Shown: positions 6,444 through 8,866 of the stretch, in pieces
How the letters are laid out: each line of letters starts with the position of its first letter
Position numbering within the stretch: the stretch's first letter is position 1
Origin: JBCCWR01 sp039193385
GTDB lineage: Bacteria > Verrucomicrobiota > Verrucomicrobiia > Methylacidiphilales > JBCCWR01
Direction: 5' to 3'
DNA length: 8,866 nucleotides
Assembly (NCBI GenBank): GCA_039193385.1
Contig: JBCCWR010000095.1
Location: forward strand, 1-8,866
Program-made: the position numbers and the translations under genes
Notes under the pieces: generated by a model
The model's database searches: none
The model's input: only the letters and a program-made list of their open reading frames with translations
Told to the model about the DNA's origin: nothing

Positions 6444-6773
6444 ATGGGTGATTTAGAGAATCCAACGGAAGTAGAATTTTTTTATCGTTCTAATGATTGG
6501 CGGGAATTAAACGTTGCAGATATTTGTAAGGGATATGAGTTATCTTTCTCGGAGGGAGACACATTACGCGTCGTAAATTTAGAACGTGCGCATGCTCCAG
6601 AATCTATGGAAGAAAAAGTTGTACTTACCTATTATTCAATCAATAAGCAACCGATCGTCGATACGCTTGTAGAAAATTCAAATGAAGTTATGGAAATAGC
6701 CATTGAGCTTTTTATGGAAATGCCTGGAGCACGAGAACGTATTATACGGGAAAAATTTTATTCTGCTGTTTAA
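6444..6773 (+). CDS. Hypothetical acidic 109-aa protein
   Basis: I do not recognise this family. The 109-residue product is rich in Glu and Asp, has no signal peptide or membrane segment, and is probably cytoplasmic. The N-terminal half alternates hydrophobic and polar residues ('EVEFFYRSNDWRELNVADI', then 'YELSFSEGDTLRVVNLE'), suggesting small beta strands. The last third ('NSNEVMEIAIELFMEMPGAR') looks helical. A moderate ribosome site AGGA (6433-6436) lies 7 nt before the ATG, one of the few such sites in the window, which supports the start. It is the only plus-strand gene here and converges with the vWA gene 86 nt downstream, so it is likely monocistronic. That 86-nt gap shows no strong terminator. 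It is accepted as real from its protein-like composition, the RBS and the absence of any competing gene. Confidence 0.7.
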   Translation: MGDLENPTEVEFFYRSNDWRELNVADICKGYELSFSEGDTLRVVNLERAHAPESMEEKVVLTYYSINKQPIVDTLVENSNEVMEIAIELFMEMPGARERIIREKFYSAV

Positions 6774-6859
6774 GATGAATAATGGGCAATTTTTAGATTT
6801 TTAGAGGAAGAAAAACTTGTAGATATTATCTCCAAGCTAATCGATGTTACTATTTTCTA

Positions 6860-8023
6860 TTAATCTGCCTCAATCGTTTTATAGATAAATGTGCCACCGC
6901 TGTTTTTTGTAAAGTCATTAATAATTTTAGAATGGGGTCTGTTCGCTTTAGTTATATTAGGATCTCTGAAGTCATGGCAATAGACAATGACATCATCTTT
7001 ACTTAGATCATTCATGAGTTCCTCAGCGACTTTGTCGTTTACGATATCATCGAAATCTGCAAACCAGTAGATGGAGTCTACGCCTTGTTCCATAAGAAAA
7101 CGAAAAGCTCCCTGCGTCCCTGCTATACGGGCTTTCTCTTGTAGCTCTTCATTCTCGATTAAGACAGAATTCTGTATATAGAGCCTACCTTCACGTTTAG
7201 CTTTTTTATAGAATCTATCAAAATCTTTGTTTTTATCTAGGAGTTCGACAAGGAATTGATGAATGTTGAATTTGAAATAACCCTCTTTCGATTTATAGAG
7301 GTCTTCATCTTTTTCCTGAAGCTTCTTGTATTTCCTGGATTCTATTTCGTATCGTTTTTTCAACCAGATATCATCTTCAAACTGCTTAACAGGATAAGTA
7401 TCTCCCTTTTGTTTAGGATCCATTCCACAGCCAGGACTGAGGACGATTAATGCGTCAGGAAAATTTTTATCGATTTCTTCAAGGGGAACTTGAATGACAG
7501 CGTGGGTGGAGAAGGAAATATCTACGATGACCCCTAGCAAATTTGCTGCTATCTCAGCTCCGAAAAGATTGGCAACGACTCGATCGTTACTAACACGTTT
7601 TACGACACTATCATTGAATTGGTTGGTAGTTTGAGTGATATTCGCTGGATCCATGGTAGGGATAGCATCCTGTGGAATAGCTTCAATGGTAGTCGTAGAT
7701 TGTGCAATCTGGGTTTTAATAATATTAGTCATGTTCGTATAGACAGGTGCTGTATCAGGTGGTTCTACAGTAAGGTCGTTGTTTTGTGGTAAGATAGGAT
7801 CCAAGGTAGGTTCTTCGAGTTCGATCATATCCATATCATCAGTGAATATTTGCTCGCCTTGAGAGAAAACATCGGCATCAGATAGCAGAAAGCCTTGTTT
7901 GGGAATAACGGCTTGGAAAATAACAACCCCGCTAAGAATAAAAAATAGAACAATATGGATGATAAGTGAAAAAGATAGCGCGCCTAGAGATGCTCCGAAA
8001 TGACCTTTAGATGTCTGCTTCAT
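6860..8023 (-). CDS. Membrane-anchored vWA-like domain protein (tandem paralogue, complete)
   Basis: This 387-aa protein has an N-terminal hydrophobic anchor at about residues 15-40 preceded by Lys/His, so the bulk is probably periplasmic in a TonB-like single-span topology. Next comes a Pro/Thr/Asp-rich linker (about 60-140) and then a domain I read as vWA. 'GVIVDISFS' holds the metal-site DxSxS at Asp168-Ser172, 'AGTQGAF' supplies Thr303, 'IYWFADFDD' supplies Asp323, and 'VIVYCHDF' and 'GGTFI' fit the last strands. The gap between DxSxS and the threonine is about 130 residues, longer than usual, and contains a highly charged helical insertion (about 215-285). Cys199 and Cys349 are both shared with the paralogue. 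No Shine-Dalgarno site is visible. Similar TonB/vWA-like proteins occur in Verrucomicrobiota, from memory. The ligand and process are unknown. Confidence 0.8.
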   Translation of the reverse strand: MKQTSKGHFGASLGALSFSLIIHIVLFFILSGVVIFQAVIPKQGFLLSDADVFSQGEQIFTDDMDMIELEEPTLDPILPQNNDLTVEPPDTAPVYTNMTNIIKTQIAQSTTTIEAIPQDAIPTMDPANITQTTNQFNDSVVKRVSNDRVVANLFGAEIAANLLGVIVDISFSTHAVIQVPLEEIDKNFPDALIVLSPGCGMDPKQKGDTYPVKQFEDDIWLKKRYEIESRKYKKLQEKDEDLYKSKEGYFKFNIHQFLVELLDKNKDFDRFYKKAKREGRLYIQNSVLIENEELQEKARIAGTQGAFRFLMEQGVDSIYWFADFDDIVNDKVAEELMNDLSKDDVIVYCHDFRDPNITKANRPHSKIINDFTKNSGGTFIYKTIEAD

Positions 8024-8131
8024 TACAATAACATATCTTATTAAAGAGCTATTCGGAAGTAATTTTTGTAATTTTAATGATACATGACTTTTATGGACAA
8101 AGAATGCTAAGGCAGAGTGCTGAGATGTTAC

Positions 8132-8866
8132 TTATTTTGCTTTAATTGTTTTGTAGATAAATGTCCCACCGGTCTTGTTAGAAATGTCAGCAATGGTTTT
8201 AGCATGAGGCTGATTTGTTGTAGTTATATCAGGTGCTCTGAAGTCGTGACAGTAGACAGTGACAGCATTTCTATGTAGGTCTTTTATTAATTTTTTGGCA
8301 AGTTCATTATCTATTTTATCTCTGAAATCTGCGAACCAATAGATCGTATCAACACCTTGTTTGGTGAGAAAATCAAAGGCACCTTGTATCGCAGAAGTGC
8401 GATTACCCTCTTGTTTTTTTTCACCTTGGATTAGGACATCATTTTGAATGTAGAGTCTACCTTCTCTCTTAGCTTTTTTATAAAAACTATTAAACTCTTT
8501 ATTTGTATCGAGGAGTTCGACAATGAATTCATGAATGTTGAATTTAAAAAATTTTCTTTTTAATTCATATAATCTTTCTTTTGTTTTTTCAAGGTGTGCG
8601 TATTTGTTAAATTCTTGGTCATAGCGTTTTTTAAGCCAGATTTCTTCTTCGAATGTTTCCGCAGGGTACGTATCCCCTTTATGGGCTGGGTCCATCCCGC
8701 AGCCTGGGCTGAGGACAATCAAGGCGTTCGGAAAATTTTTATCGATTTCTTTAAGGGGAACTTGAATAACTTTATGGGTGGAGGTGGAGACATCAACGAT
8801 GACACCCAGTGAATTTGCGGCTACTTTGGTTCCGAAAAGGTTAGCGACGACTCTACTGCTATTACC
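8132..8866 (-). CDS. vWA-like domain protein, second tandem paralogue; 5' end outside window
   Basis: The frame is open from the window edge to TAA 8134-8132 (244 residues seen). It corresponds to the last 239 residues of its downstream neighbour, with 155 identical positions by my hand alignment and no gaps. The upstream gene start, anchor and linker lie beyond the window; an internal TTG at 8722 is not the start because homology continues above it. The metal-site DxSxS is present as 'DVSTS' and the later aspartate as 'YWFADF'. However, the position matching the neighbour's Thr303 is isoleucine ('SAIQGAF'), so metal binding may be weakened. Both shared cysteines are kept ('SPGCGM', 'VYCHDF'). 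The charged central insertion is the most diverged part. It lies 108 nt upstream of the complete copy in the same direction, consistent with a local duplication and possibly one transcript. Confidence 0.85.
   Translation of the reverse strand, partial: GNSSRVVANLFGTKVAANSLGVIVDVSTSTHKVIQVPLKEIDKNFPNALIVLSPGCGMDPAHKGDTYPAETFEEEIWLKKRYDQEFNKYAHLEKTKERLYELKRKFFKFNIHEFIVELLDTNKEFNSFYKKAKREGRLYIQNDVLIQGEKKQEGNRTSAIQGAFDFLTKQGVDTIYWFADFRDKIDNELAKKLIKDLHRNAVTVYCHDFRAPDITTTNQPHAKTIADISNKTGGTFIYKTIKAK

Noticed and set aside
6774..6859. Possible bidirectional terminator between the convergent genes
   Set aside because: Only a weak TTTTT/AAAAA pairing is present, with no GC stem.
8132..8722. Starting the second vWA paralogue at the internal TTG
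   Set aside because: The frame and the homology to the neighbour, including DxSxS, continue upstream to the window edge.

Overview
The window looks like accessory or decaying chromosome from a low-GC bacterium, most likely in the PVC group (Verrucomicrobiota, Lentisphaerota or relatives). That placement is an inference. It rests on the TonB-like, membrane-anchored von Willebrand A (vWA)-type proteins at the right end, the general absence of strong Shine-Dalgarno sites, and the PVC-like look of the proteins. No rRNA or marker gene confirms it. An E. coli-type fermentative D-lactate dehydrogenase points to a facultatively or obligately fermentative lifestyle.

Left part (1-3037, minus strand): a sodium-coupled SLC13/DASS permease carries a very long acidic, low-complexity N-terminal extension. 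The extension contains four 66-residue tandem repeats. A single TAA, where the neighbouring repeat has GAA, splits the reading frame inside repeat 2, and no usual start codon follows until inside the membrane domain. Upstream lies a 25-nt inverted repeat, then the C-terminal remnant of a class III adenylate/guanylate cyclase. That remnant has an internal stop and has lost its transition-state arginine.

Middle (3038-6062, minus strand): ldhA is intact. After a 423-nt gene-poor stretch comes a compact arsenic operon in the order arsR, arsC remnant, acr3. It is visibly more GC-rich than its surroundings. arsR has a C-terminal Cys-Cys/Cys arsenite-sensor layout. Its promoter has the -10 box inside a perfect inverted repeat directly next to the start codon, which suggests an autoregulated leaderless transcript. 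The arsC position holds only a 53-codon in-frame mini-gene that keeps the catalytic P-loop and the C-terminal tail of a low-molecular-weight-phosphatase arsenate reductase but lacks the middle. Its stop overlaps the acr3 start (ATGA). The operon probably still exports arsenite, but reduction of arsenate would need another enzyme.

Right part (6063-8866): a tRNA-Ser(UGA) gene, a short unrecognised plus-strand gene, and two tandem paralogues on the minus strand. The complete paralogue has an N-terminal membrane anchor, a linker and a vWA-like domain with DxSxS. The second runs off the right edge and appears to have lost the threonine of the metal-binding site. No CRISPR array, insertion sequence, integrase or origin was seen.
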